Origin: Ochrobactrum sp. Q0168
GTDB lineage: Bacteria; Pseudomonadota; Alphaproteobacteria; Rhizobiales; Rhizobiaceae
DNA: 64,000 nucleotides
Direction: 5' to 3'
Assembly (NCBI RefSeq): GCF_016427605.1
Contig: NZ_JAELXQ010000002.1
Span: forward strand, 62,001 to 126,000
Each line of letters begins with the position of its first letter. Position 1 is the first letter of the stretch. The notes below the pieces were generated by a model that was given only the letters and a program-made list of their open reading frames with translations, did no database searches and had not been told where the DNA came from. The position numbers and the translations under genes are program-made. Below, in pieces: positions 56,589 through 64,000 of this stretch.

Positions 56589-56758
56589 TGCTCTTTGGCT
56601 GGCCTTGCCAACGTGCAAGGTCAGCGTTATTTTATAGATACCAGCCCTCGCCGCCTCATCGTCGGCCTTGTCGCGGGCTTTTTCCCTTCCAAAGAAATCT
56701 ATCATCACCGGCATGCGCCTTCGCACGCCGCAACGCAATTCATTGTCTGGAGTACGAA

Positions 56759-57316
56759 ATGACTGACGCCACCACGCGCTTCATCGTCATCAGCGGCGGA
56801 CCCGGATCGGGCAAGAGCACGCTGATCGATGCGCTCGAACAGCGAGGCTTTGCGCGCACCATGGAAGCCGGGCGCGCCATCATTCAGAATCAGGTATCCA
56901 ACGGCGGCACGGCCCTGCCATGGGATGACCGGGCGCTTTTCGCCGAACTAATGCTGTCGTGGGAAATGCGTTCATACCGCTTTGCGCAAGACCAAACAGG
57001 GCTCGTGTTCTTCGATCGCGGCGTGCCGGATGTGATCGGCTATCTTTCGCTCTGCGGCTTGCCCGTTCCGCCACATATGGAAACGGCTGCACAGCAGATT
57101 CGTTATAACAAAACGGTGTTTCTCGCCCCGCCGTGGCCGGAGATTTTCGGGCAAGATGCCGAGCGCAAGCAGGATTTCGATGAGGCCGTACGGACATTCG
57201 CAGCGATGGAAGAAACCTATCGCCGGTTCGGATATGAAATCGCGCTCCTGCCGAAAACTTCGGTCGAGGAGCGCGTTGAATTCATTCAGGAAAAACTGCC
57301 GTCAGTTATCTTCTGA
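56759..57316 (+). CDS. P-loop ATPase/kinase (AAA_28-like)
   Basis: A 185-residue P-loop protein. Walker A is SGGPGSGKST (residues 12-21); a likely Walker B and lid are VFFDRGVPDVIGY and FLAPPWPEIFGQD. It matches the AAA_28 group of small predicted kinases; the substrate is unknown. ATG 56759 has GGAG six bases upstream, and the longer frame from 56588 is rejected. Its 3' end overlaps the convergent pssA gene by 15 bases. Confidence 0.85.
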   Translation: MTDATTRFIVISGGPGSGKSTLIDALEQRGFARTMEAGRAIIQNQVSNGGTALPWDDRALFAELMLSWEMRSYRFAQDQTGLVFFDRGVPDVIGYLSLCGLPVPPHMETAAQQIRYNKTVFLAPPWPEIFGQDAERKQDFDEAVRTFAAMEETYRRFGYEIALLPKTSVEERVEFIQEKLPSVIF

Positions 57317-58165
57317 AACCGGCGGCTTGTCTTCCTCGCTCTCGGCCGCAGTTTCTTCCGCCGCTGTCCGATCCGCAGCCTCGCGGCGGTTCCATGCGGC
57401 AAGGCTGAACGGCAGGAAAGCCAGATAGGCCAGAGCTGTCAAGCTCAGTGTCTGCCATGTGAAGCTCATCAGAAACGCCACATAGACGACCACACAGAGG
57501 ATCAGCGGCATCACGATATCGCGGCGCACGAGGCTGCCCGCCGATTTGCCATTATAGACCGGCAGGCGGCTGACCAGCAGGAACGCGATAGCCACGGTAT
57601 AAATGGCAACGCCGAAAGCCAGCCCGCGCGAAGGCGTCAGGCCGAGAAAACCGAGATAAACCGGCAGCAGCACCAGCATGGCGCCAGCGGGCGCAGGCAC
57701 GCCGATGAAATAATTGCTCTGCCAGGCAGGCCGGTTCGGGTCTTCCAGCATCACATTGAAGCGCGCCAGACGAAGGCAGCAGGCAATCGCATAGAGAAGA
57801 CCGGCGATCCAGCCGAAGGAACGCGCCTGATCCAGCATGAACGCATAGAGCACCAATGCGGGCGCAACGCCGAAATTGACGATATCGGCCAATGAATCCA
57901 TCTGCTCGCCGAATTTCGACGAGCCTTTCATCATACGCGCGACACGTCCGTCGATGCCGTCGAGGAAGGCCGCGACCAGAACCATGGCGACGGCCAGTTC
58001 GAAGCGGTTTTCAAAGGCAAGACGAATGCCGGTCAGACCCGCACAGATGGCCAGAACCGTGATGAGGTTCGGGATAACGATACGCAGTGGTATCTGCGAC
58101 AGCTTTGGGCCGCGGGATGAATCCACGCGGCCATTGGGCTCAAAAGGCGGAAAAGGTGTTCCCAT
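57302..58165 (-). CDS. pssA: CDP-diacylglycerol-serine O-phosphatidyltransferase
   Basis: A 287-residue CDP-alcohol phosphatidyltransferase with about eight TM helices. The family motif DGxxAR(x8)Gx3Dx3D is seen as DGRVARMMKGSSKFGEQMDSLAD. It makes phosphatidylserine, the substrate of Psd encoded immediately upstream (gap of three bases). The C-terminal tail is rich in Glu/Ala and disordered. Confidence 0.96.
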   Translation of the reverse strand: MGTPFPPFEPNGRVDSSRGPKLSQIPLRIVIPNLITVLAICAGLTGIRLAFENRFELAVAMVLVAAFLDGIDGRVARMMKGSSKFGEQMDSLADIVNFGVAPALVLYAFMLDQARSFGWIAGLLYAIACCLRLARFNVMLEDPNRPAWQSNYFIGVPAPAGAMLVLLPVYLGFLGLTPSRGLAFGVAIYTVAIAFLLVSRLPVYNGKSAGSLVRRDIVMPLILCVVVYVAFLMSFTWQTLSLTALAYLAFLPFSLAAWNRREAADRTAAEETAAESEEDKPPVSEDN

Positions 58166-58168
58166 CGG

Positions 58169-58867
58169 CTACGCAATCCGGACGACGGGTTCGCCACGGT
58201 TGCTGCCATAATCGGCGAGCACCGTTTCACCGGCAACGGCCGTCTGGCCAACAGCCACGCGCACGGTGGCATCGGCCGGCAGATAGACATCGACGCGGGA
58301 GCCGAAGCGGATCAGGCCAAAACGTTCGCCGACCGACAGATCGTCATCCTGATTGGACCAGCACACGATGCGCCGCGCCACCAGACCGGCGATCTGCACC
58401 ACGCCGACCTTGCCATGCGGGCTTTCGATCAGAACGCTGTTGCGTTCGTTTTCGGTGCTGGCCTTGTCCAGTTCCGCATTGAGGAACTTGCCCGGGCGAT
58501 GCTCGACCTTGACGATCTGGCCGCGCACCGGCGAACGGTTGATATGCACGGAAAAGACATTCATGAACACGGAAACGCGCATCAGCGGTTCATAACCGAG
58601 ATCGAGTTCGGCAGGGGGAATGGCGGGGCCGACGAAAGAAACCTTGCCGTCCGCCGGGCTGATGACGAGATCGTCGTCCATCGGCGTCACGCGTTCGGGA
58701 TCGCGGTAGAAATAGATGCACCAGACCGTGAGCACCATGCCGATCCAGAACAGCGGGTTCCACAGCCAGCCAAGGATCAGCGAAACCACGAAAAAGCCCG
58801 CTATGAACGGATAGCCTTCCCGGTGAATCGGCACGAAAGTGTTGCGGATAGTGTCAGTCAGGCTCAT
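58169..58867 (-). CDS. psd: Phosphatidylserine decarboxylase
   Basis: A 232-residue proenzyme of the short, membrane-anchored type. It has one N-terminal TM region ([25 protein letters not shown]) and ends with the self-cleavage site GS in [11 protein letters not shown], where the Ser becomes the pyruvoyl group. [14 protein letters not shown] is conserved. It converts PS to phosphatidylethanolamine. ATG 58867 follows GAGGAAC. It is paired with pssA. Confidence 0.96.
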   Translation of the reverse strand: MSLTDTIRNTFVPIHREGYPFIAGFFVVSLILGWLWNPLFWIGMVLTVWCIYFYRDPERVTPMDDDLVISPADGKVSFVGPAIPPAELDLGYEPLMRVSVFMNVFSVHINRSPVRGQIVKVEHRPGKFLNAELDKASTENERNSVLIESPHGKVGVVQIAGLVARRIVCWSNQDDDLSVGERFGLIRFGSRVDVYLPADATVRVAVGQTAVAGETVLADYGSNRGEPVVRIA

Positions 58868-59061
58868 CGCTTGTTCCTCGTATTCAGAGCGCATAAGATC
58901 TGGCTTCACCAGACCGGCACTCTAAATCTCTGCTCGGGACGCATTTATGCGACGCCAGATGTTCCCATTTGGCTGCAAGATGCTTTAGCCGTATGTAGCG
59001 CATGACTCCCGGAATCTCAAAATGCATTTCGCAATTTATGCACGACTGTCAGGTGGCGTGA

Positions 59062-60948
59062 TCACTCCGCCGCAGGGGTTCCGCGCACAACCACGCCCAT
59101 ATCGTCGCTCTCGCGAACCTGACGCAGGCGCTCTTCGGCCTCATCGGCCTCGCGCTGACGATCCCACATCGAGGCATAAAGGCCCTTGTGCTTCAGAAGC
59201 TGACGATGGGTGCCACGCTCGGCGATCAAACCGTCCTTGAGCACGATGATTTCATCCGCACCGATGACCGTCGAAAGACGGTGCGCGATAACCAGTGTCG
59301 TGCGGCCACGGCTGACAATATCCAGTGCTGACTGGATTTCCTGCTCAGTCGCCGTATCCAGCGCCGAGGTCGCTTCATCAAGGATCAGGATCGGCGGTGC
59401 TTTCAGGATCGTGCGTGCAATGGCGACGCGCTGTTTTTCACCGCCTGAAAGTTTCAGGCCACGCTCGCCGACCATGGATTTATAGCCGTCCGGCAGGTGC
59501 TGGATGAAATGGGATATCTGCGCCATTTCAGCGGCCTTTTCCACTTCTTCCTCGGTCGCATCGGTGCGGCCATAGCGAATATTATAGGCGATGGTGTCGT
59601 TGAACAGCACCGTATCCTGCGGCACCATGCCGATGACCTTGCGCAGGCTTTCCTGCGTCACGTCGCGCACATCCTGCCCGTCGATGGTCACCGAGCCCGA
59701 CTGAATGTCGTAGAAGCGGAACAGCAGCCGCGAGATCGTGGACTTGCCTGCGCCCGAAGGCCCGACAATCGCCACCGTCTTGCCTGCCGGAACCTCGAAG
59801 CTGATGCCCTTGAGGATCGGGCGGTTGGAATCATAGGCAAAATGCACGTCGTCGAAGCGGATCGCGCCCTTATCGACATGCAGCGGCTTGGCGCCCGGCT
59901 TGTCGCTCACTTCCTGCTTCACATCAAGCAGGTCGAACATCTGTTCGATATCGGTCAGACCCTGACGGATTTCGCGATAGATGAAGCCGATGAAGTTGAG
60001 CGGAATGGAAAGCTGCATCAGCAGCGCGTTGATGAAGACGAAATCGCCGATGGATTGCGTTCCGGCCCGCACTTCCAGCGCCGACATCACCATGACGATC
60101 GCCATACCCACGCCGAAGATCACCGCCTGACCGAAGTTCAGCCAGCCGAGTGAGGTCCATGTCTGGGTCGCAGCCTTTTCATACCGCGCCATAGAAGCAT
60201 CGAAGCGCTTGGCCTCCATCGCCTCATTGCCGAAATATTTGACCGTCTCGAAGTTCAGCAGGGAGTCGATGGCCTTGGTATTGGCGTCCGTATCGGAATC
60301 GTTCATCTCGCGGCGGATGTTGATGCGCCAGTCGCTCGCCTTGATGGTGAACCACGTATAGAGCCAGACCGTCGCCGCCACGACGACCAGGTAGGAGATG
60401 CCGTAGGAGACAGCGAAGATCACCGCCGTCATTGCAAATTCCAGAATGGTCGGCAGCGTGTTGAGAATGGTGAAGCGGACGATGGTTTCGATGCCCTTCG
60501 TGCCGCGCTCGATCACACGCGACAGGCCGCCCGTGCGCCGCTCCAGATGAAAGCGCAGCGAAAGCTGATGCATGTGCACGAATGTCCGGTAGGCGAGCTG
60601 ACGCACCGCATATTGGCCGACACTGGCGAACAAAGCATCACGCAGCTGGTTGAGACCAGCCTGCACAATCCTCGATCCATTATAGGCCGCCACCAGCATG
60701 ACCGCGCCGGTCAGGAAGAGCGGCACATAGCCCGGCGCCTGCAGCTGTCCGTTCAGCGCATTCGTCGCCCATTTGAAGAAATAGGGAACGAGAATGAGCA
60801 CGATCTTCGAAAGGACGAGATAGAACGTCGCCCACACCACACGCATGCGCAGGTCTGGCCTGCCCTCGGGCCACATATAGGGCCAGAGATTGCGCAGTGT
60901 CTTGAATGTTTCGCCGGAGTCGGCAGAAACCGTTTTCGAGGAGCTCAT
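59062..60948 (-). CDS. Atm1/HMT1-type ABC exporter
   Basis: A 628-residue half-transporter: six TM helices (about residues 30-330), then an ATPase domain with Walker [10 protein letters not shown], signature LSGGEKQR, Walker B ILILDEATSALD and the H-loop IAHRLST. The TM part matches the ABCB7/Atm1 group (SLRFHLERRTGGLSRVIERGTKGIE, LNFETVKYFGNE). These proteins export glutathione- or metal-linked substrates. It follows an ArsR gene by 20 bases, so it is probably metal-regulated. Confidence 0.93.
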   Translation of the reverse strand: MSSSKTVSADSGETFKTLRNLWPYMWPEGRPDLRMRVVWATFYLVLSKIVLILVPYFFKWATNALNGQLQAPGYVPLFLTGAVMLVAAYNGSRIVQAGLNQLRDALFASVGQYAVRQLAYRTFVHMHQLSLRFHLERRTGGLSRVIERGTKGIETIVRFTILNTLPTILEFAMTAVIFAVSYGISYLVVVAATVWLYTWFTIKASDWRINIRREMNDSDTDANTKAIDSLLNFETVKYFGNEAMEAKRFDASMARYEKAATQTWTSLGWLNFGQAVIFGVGMAIVMVMSALEVRAGTQSIGDFVFINALLMQLSIPLNFIGFIYREIRQGLTDIEQMFDLLDVKQEVSDKPGAKPLHVDKGAIRFDDVHFAYDSNRPILKGISFEVPAGKTVAIVGPSGAGKSTISRLLFRFYDIQSGSVTIDGQDVRDVTQESLRKVIGMVPQDTVLFNDTIAYNIRYGRTDATEEEVEKAAEMAQISHFIQHLPDGYKSMVGERGLKLSGGEKQRVAIARTILKAPPILILDEATSALDTATEQEIQSALDIVSRGRTTLVIAHRLSTVIGADEIIVLKDGLIAERGTHRQLLKHKGLYASMWDRQREADEAEERLRQVRESDDMGVVVRGTPAAE

Positions 60949-60968
60949 CAGGCGTTCTTTCGGTCAGA

Positions 60969-61307
60969 TCATAACGTGCAACAACCACCGGCAAATGCGG
61001 CCAAGTGGGTGCGAATGGCATTGATTTGCTGCCAGTTGACGCTGTAGCGCGAAGACTGGCGTTCGGGTCGATAGTCGATCAGCCTTGCGGTTACGAGAAC
61101 CTTCAAATGCTGGGAAACAGTGGATTGAGCGAGGTCCAGCCTGCCGACAATATCCTTGCAGCAGCAGGCATCCTCCAGGATCAGCTGCCGTAAAATGGCG
61201 ATGCGCACCGGGTGCCCCAGCGCGGCATAGGTCCGCGCGGCGTCCTCGTCGCCTTTCGCCATCGAGCCAAGATCGGCTGCGGCCTGATCAGTCAGGGAAA
61301 TCTTCAT
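60969..61307 (-). CDS. ArsR/SmtB-family metalloregulator
   Basis: A 112-residue winged-helix repressor. The helix-turn-helix is [24 protein letters not shown]. It contains an unusual cysteine run (DACCCKDI, about residues 47-50) and a C-terminal GGCCTL, likely metal or oxidant ligands. ATG 61307 is preferred over an upstream in-frame start. It is the first gene of an operon with the Atm1-type exporter, and a palindromic operator overlaps its own start codon. Confidence 0.9.
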   Translation of the reverse strand: MKISLTDQAAADLGSMAKGDEDAARTYAALGHPVRIAILRQLILEDACCCKDIVGRLDLAQSTVSQHLKVLVTARLIDYRPERQSSRYSVNWQQINAIRTHLAAFAGGCCTL

Positions 61308-61328
61308 CGTATATCGACGATATACGAT
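61306..61328 (-). promoter_or_regulatory. ArsR operator palindrome overlapping the start codon
   Basis: A perfect 23-base inverted repeat with 11-base arms (ATCGTATATCG / CGATATACGAT) and a single central base. It covers the arsR ATG and the 20 or so bases upstream. ArsR-family repressors bind such 11-12 base half-sites, so autoregulation is likely. Confidence 0.8.
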
Positions 61329-61423
61329 CATACCTCAGAACACAAGATTTCGCGGCGTCTTTTCCAAAAAACGCCGCGAAAGTAAAAACAAGCTATCGTG
61401 ATTGTTGCGCAGACCGCAAACGA

Positions 61424-62701
61424 TCAGTTCTGTGGTTCGCGTGTCTGGCGCTGCACTTCCTCGTCGCCCAGAGGCTCCTTCGGCATGTGGAACACCTGCC
61501 CCGGCCAGATGAGATCGGGGTTTTTGATCTGCTCGCGATTGGCAAGATAGATCGTCGTGTAACGCGTGCCCTTGCCATAGGCGCGCTTGGATATCGTCCA
61601 CAGATTGTCGCCACGACGAATGATCACCGAACCCTCGACCTTTTGCAGCGCGGTCTTGTCCTCGGCGCTTGCCTCTGCCGAGGAAGCTGCACCATTGGCG
61701 GCGGGCGCGACTGCCGAAATATTGGCGCCAGCCTCGCGACGGAACGGCACGCGCGCCGTGGCGATGACACGGTTTGCATTGTCGAGAAGATCGGCGCGGA
61801 TGATGTAATCGGCCACGGCCAGCGGCTGCTTGCTCTGCACCAGGAACCGGCCTTCCGGCGTAACGGCGCTAGAGCCGATCAGAATATCATTGGCATGGAC
61901 GATCACGCGGTTTCCGCCCTTGGCATTGCCTGCCACGAAAATGGCGTCGCCTTCGATTTCCACTGCCTCGATGGCAATCGGAAGTTCTTCCGCAGGCTTG
62001 GCCTGTGTGGTTCCGCCTGAGGTCGGCGCTGTTGCCACACCCGCAACGCTGTCGGCGGGCTGTGCCGGCGTCGCTTCGGGCTTGGTGATCAGGCGGCTTG
62101 CTGCGCCCGGTTCTTCAACCAGCGCCAGAACCTGACCGCTTTTTGTATCCGGCACGGAGACGATGGCCGTCTGGGCCGATGTTGCAACCTTGTCCTCTCC
62201 GGTGGCGCGCAGCACCAGCTGATGGTCGCCCGGCTTCAGCGGCTCGTCCAGCACCACGACGAAATCGCCGTTGGGGCCTGCCTTCGCCTTGCCGACGACG
62301 CTCGCGCCCGCCACGACTTCCACGTCCGAATTCGGCATGGCCTTGCCCGCAATCACCACGGAACCATCCGGCTCTACGCGCAACACGTCAAAGACCGGCG
62401 TCTGGTGCTGCTGTTCCGGTTCGGCGGCGACCTCCTTGACAGGGGTTGTCGGTTTGTCGGCCTTTGGCGCAGCCTCAGCGGATTGCGCAGGCTTTGGCGC
62501 CTCCGGCGTCTGTGCTGCGGGGGTCTCTGTCTGGGGCGCTTGCGGCTGTGCTGCCTGCTGTTCGCCGCCAGAAGCAGCGGGCGCGGATACGCCAGCCTTC
62601 GGTGCTTCCGGTTCTGACTTCTTTGCATTCCAATAAAGGCCAAACCCGACAATAACGGCCAGCACGCCAGCGCCGAGCAATCCAAAGCTATTCTTCTGCA
62701 T
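61424..62701 (-). CDS. LysM-domain membrane-anchored protein with Pro/Ala-rich linker
   Basis: A 425-residue protein with an N-terminal TM anchor (FGLLGAGVLAVIVGFGLYW), a long low-complexity region rich in Ala, Pro, Glu and Gln (residues 30-110), two or more immunoglobulin-like beta repeats (about 115-320, e.g. VIAGKAMPNSDVEVVAGASVVG and IFVAGNAKGGNRVIVHANDILIG), and a C-terminal LysM domain (VIIRRGDNLWTISKRAYGKGTRYTTIYLAN). LysM binds peptidoglycan. It is common in Rhizobiales with unknown role, probably envelope organisation. Confidence 0.88.
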   Translation of the reverse strand: MQKNSFGLLGAGVLAVIVGFGLYWNAKKSEPEAPKAGVSAPAASGGEQQAAQPQAPQTETPAAQTPEAPKPAQSAEAAPKADKPTTPVKEVAAEPEQQHQTPVFDVLRVEPDGSVVIAGKAMPNSDVEVVAGASVVGKAKAGPNGDFVVVLDEPLKPGDHQLVLRATGEDKVATSAQTAIVSVPDTKSGQVLALVEEPGAASRLITKPEATPAQPADSVAGVATAPTSGGTTQAKPAEELPIAIEAVEIEGDAIFVAGNAKGGNRVIVHANDILIGSSAVTPEGRFLVQSKQPLAVADYIIRADLLDNANRVIATARVPFRREAGANISAVAPAANGAASSAEASAEDKTALQKVEGSVIIRRGDNLWTISKRAYGKGTRYTTIYLANREQIKNPDLIWPGQVFHMPKEPLGDEEVQRQTREPQN

Positions 62702-62764
62702 TTCGTTCCGAAACCCACGCCAGAGATGAGCGCGTTTCCAGTTAAAACGAAGACGTTGAAACCG

Positions 62765-62830
62765 CGCTATCTATTTTTTCCGCGCATTATCCAACGCAAA
62801 ACCGCTTCGCACTTTTGCTGGAAATGCTCT
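62765..62830. repeat. REP-like repeat near the LysM gene
   Basis: GCTATCTATTTTTTCCG followed by the shared core CGCATTATCC, AACGCAAAACCGCTTCGCAC, TTTTGCTGGAAATGCTCT. It matches the elements at 29391 and 38717. Confidence 0.85.
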
Positions 62831-62915
62831 TTCGAACGGGTTTATAGCTTTTGGCTTTCCCCCACAACAAATCTGCACTGAATTAGCAAAAGGTACGAGG
62901 TTTTTCTTAGCTTGC

Positions 62916-63275
62916 TTATTGTTCTGCACAGCTTGTGGGCTTTTCCTGTTCGGGGTCGTCCATGAGGTTGTAGAGACTGGCTTCGGGACCCTTGGTCCAC
63001 CAGATATAAATGCCGCCCGCATATTTCGCGCCGGAACCGGACAACACATTGGAAGCGATGACGGTTTCGTCGTCCAGTTCAAGCTCCGCGAGCGAAATAT
63101 CACCGGCATTGTAATAGGTGACGGACACGTCCTTTTCGCCGCATTTATAAAGGACGGAATTGGTTGTGACCGCCGCGTCGTCCGGCAATTGGATGGTGAT
63201 TTCAGCAGCTGACGCCGCCGAGGCGGTCAGGGACAACGCAAAAAGCGCGACGGACAATTTCATTGGTGACAACAT
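62916..63275 (-). CDS. MliC-like lysozyme inhibitor, secreted
   Basis: A 119-residue secreted protein with a Sec signal peptide (MKLSVALFALSLTASAASA) and a beta domain with the MliC (C-type lysozyme inhibitor) pattern: VLYKCGEKDVSVTYYNAGD, the inhibitory VLSGSGAKYAGGIYIWWTKGPEASL and a C-terminal Cys (PTSC). It should protect peptidoglycan from host lysozyme. The start is ATG 63275 or 63263; a GGAG lies 11 bases ahead of the former. Confidence 0.85.
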   Translation of the reverse strand: MLSPMKLSVALFALSLTASAASAAEITIQLPDDAAVTTNSVLYKCGEKDVSVTYYNAGDISLAELELDDETVIASNVLSGSGAKYAGGIYIWWTKGPEASLYNLMDDPEQEKPTSCAEQ

Positions 63276-63385
63276 TTTCAAATTAGCTCCGTTTTGATTT
63301 GAAATAGAGAAGGCAGGATATCGGCCATGAATGTATACGACATGAACGGATTTTAGAGCCTTTTCCAAAAGTCGCCATACCGTTC

Positions 63386-63467
63386 TGCAAATGGCGTTTT
63401 TCTGCGTTCCGGTGCTCATGTACGTTAAGTACATTGCGCTCCGGTACTCGAAAATCACCATTTTCGC
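63386..63467. repeat. Bru-RS-like dispersed palindromic repeat, complete copy
   Basis: TGCAAATGGCGTTTTTCTGC, CCGGTGCTCATGTACG, TTAAGTACATTGCGCTCCGG and CTCGAAAATCACCATTTTCG. It is nearly identical in layout to 33104-33188. It lies upstream of the LOG gene and the MliC gene. Confidence 0.8.
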
Positions 63468-63558
63468 CACGGCCTGCCGCTTTTTGATTCAGGCTCTTAC
63501 ACCGCTGCGGCGTGAGGCCCGACTTGACGCTCACGCCTCAAAAGCCCAAAAAAGCACT

Positions 63559-64000
63559 ATGTCTGAGATTCGATCTATTTGCGTTTATTGCGGCTCTTCC
63601 ATGGGCCAGAACCCCATCTATCGCGAAGCGGGCTTGGCGCTTGGCCGCTCGATTGCAGAGCATGGCCTGCGCCTCGTCTATGGCGGCGGCACACGCGGCA
63701 TCATGGGTGCGGTGTCGCAGGGCGTGATGGAAGCCGGCGGCGAAGTCACCGGCATCATCCCGACCTTCCTGCTCGACAAGGAAGCAAGCCTTGAAAAAGC
63801 GGAACAGCTGACCGAACTGATCGTCGTTGACGATATGCACGAGCGCAAGCATCTGATGTTCCAGAAGTCGGATGCGTTCGTCACGCTGCCCGGTGGCATC
63901 GGTACGGTCGAGGAAATCGTCGAGATGATGACCTGGGCGCAGCTTGGCAAGCATCGCAAGCCGATGGTCTTCGCCAATATCAACAAGTTCTGGCAACCCA
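63559..64000 (+). CDS. LOG-family protein (TIGR00730), C-terminus cut by window edge
   Basis: The first 147 residues of a Rossmann-fold LOG protein, running off the window. Signatures are ICVYCGSSMGQNP near the start, YGGGTRGIMGAVS, the MHERKHLMFQKSDAFV stretch and the PGGIGTVEEIVEMMTW catalytic motif. LOG proteins release the base from nucleoside monophosphates (cytokinin activation in plants and some bacteria). No strong RBS is seen before the ATG. The gene is open to the last base. Confidence 0.9.
   Translation, partial: MSEIRSICVYCGSSMGQNPIYREAGLALGRSIAEHGLRLVYGGGTRGIMGAVSQGVMEAGGEVTGIIPTFLLDKEASLEKAEQLTELIVVDDMHERKHLMFQKSDAFVTLPGGIGTVEEIVEMMTWAQLGKHRKPMVFANINKFWQP

Overview
The window looks like chromosomal core sequence from an alphaproteobacterium of the Rhizobiales, most likely Brucellaceae (Brucella in the broad sense, including Ochrobactrum). 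The evidence is a full-length CcrM methyltransferase very close to the Brucella protein as I remember it, a complete aa3 oxidase cluster in rhizobial order, rpsF-rpsR-DUF2232-rplI, fabD-fabG-acpP-fabF-mltG-yicC-gmk, and several families of short palindromic intergenic repeats. I see no rRNA, tRNA, insertion sequence, prophage or CRISPR array. Almost all of the sequence is coding. The base composition looks moderately GC-rich throughout, with no obvious island boundary by eye.

Layout. 1-7264: a truncated DsbA-like gene, a DUF721/DciA-type gene, and a translationally coupled polysaccharide cassette (GT25 glycosyltransferase, O-antigen ligase-like protein, UDP-glucuronate 4-epimerase). These face mutY-HAD and are followed by ccrM. 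7588-20759: a ClC channel, a HAD phosphatase, two EAL-type c-di-GMP phosphodiesterase genes (probably bpdA and bpdB) flanking a lipoprotein, thrC, an M16 peptidase and a GNAT acetyltransferase, then YqgE. 20889-32035: a DsbD N-domain protein, a peroxiredoxin, and a long minus-strand run ctaC-ctaD-ctaB-CoxF-like-ctaG-ctaE-DUF983-SURF1-ispH-thrB-rnhA. 32473-38663: an IalB-like secreted protein, tldD, a 48-residue membrane miniprotein, and two back-to-back regulator/oxidoreductase pairs (SDR/AraC and LysR/AKR). 38829-45822: gmk, yicC, mltG, fabF, acpP, fabG and fabD on the minus strand. 46230-57316: ribosomal proteins, cfa, dnaB, radA, cvpA, purF, an SDR and a P-loop protein. 57302-64000: pssA-psd, an ArsR-controlled Atm1-type ABC exporter, a LysM protein, an MliC-like lysozyme inhibitor and the start of a LOG-family gene.

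Themes. Much of the window serves the envelope: LPS/polysaccharide genes, MltG, fatty acid synthesis, PssA/Psd/Cfa phospholipid synthesis and modification, LysM and MliC. A second theme is cell-cycle and replication control (CcrM, DnaB and its probable loader of the DciA family, RadA). A third is respiration and redox. Three further points stand out: the polysaccharide cassette wedged between mutY and the DciA-family gene, a strong hairpin just ahead of tldD, and a palindromic operator lying on the arsR start codon. Apart from the polysaccharide cassette and the regulator/oxidoreductase block, the gene content is ordinary. I did not find a clearly new multi-gene system.
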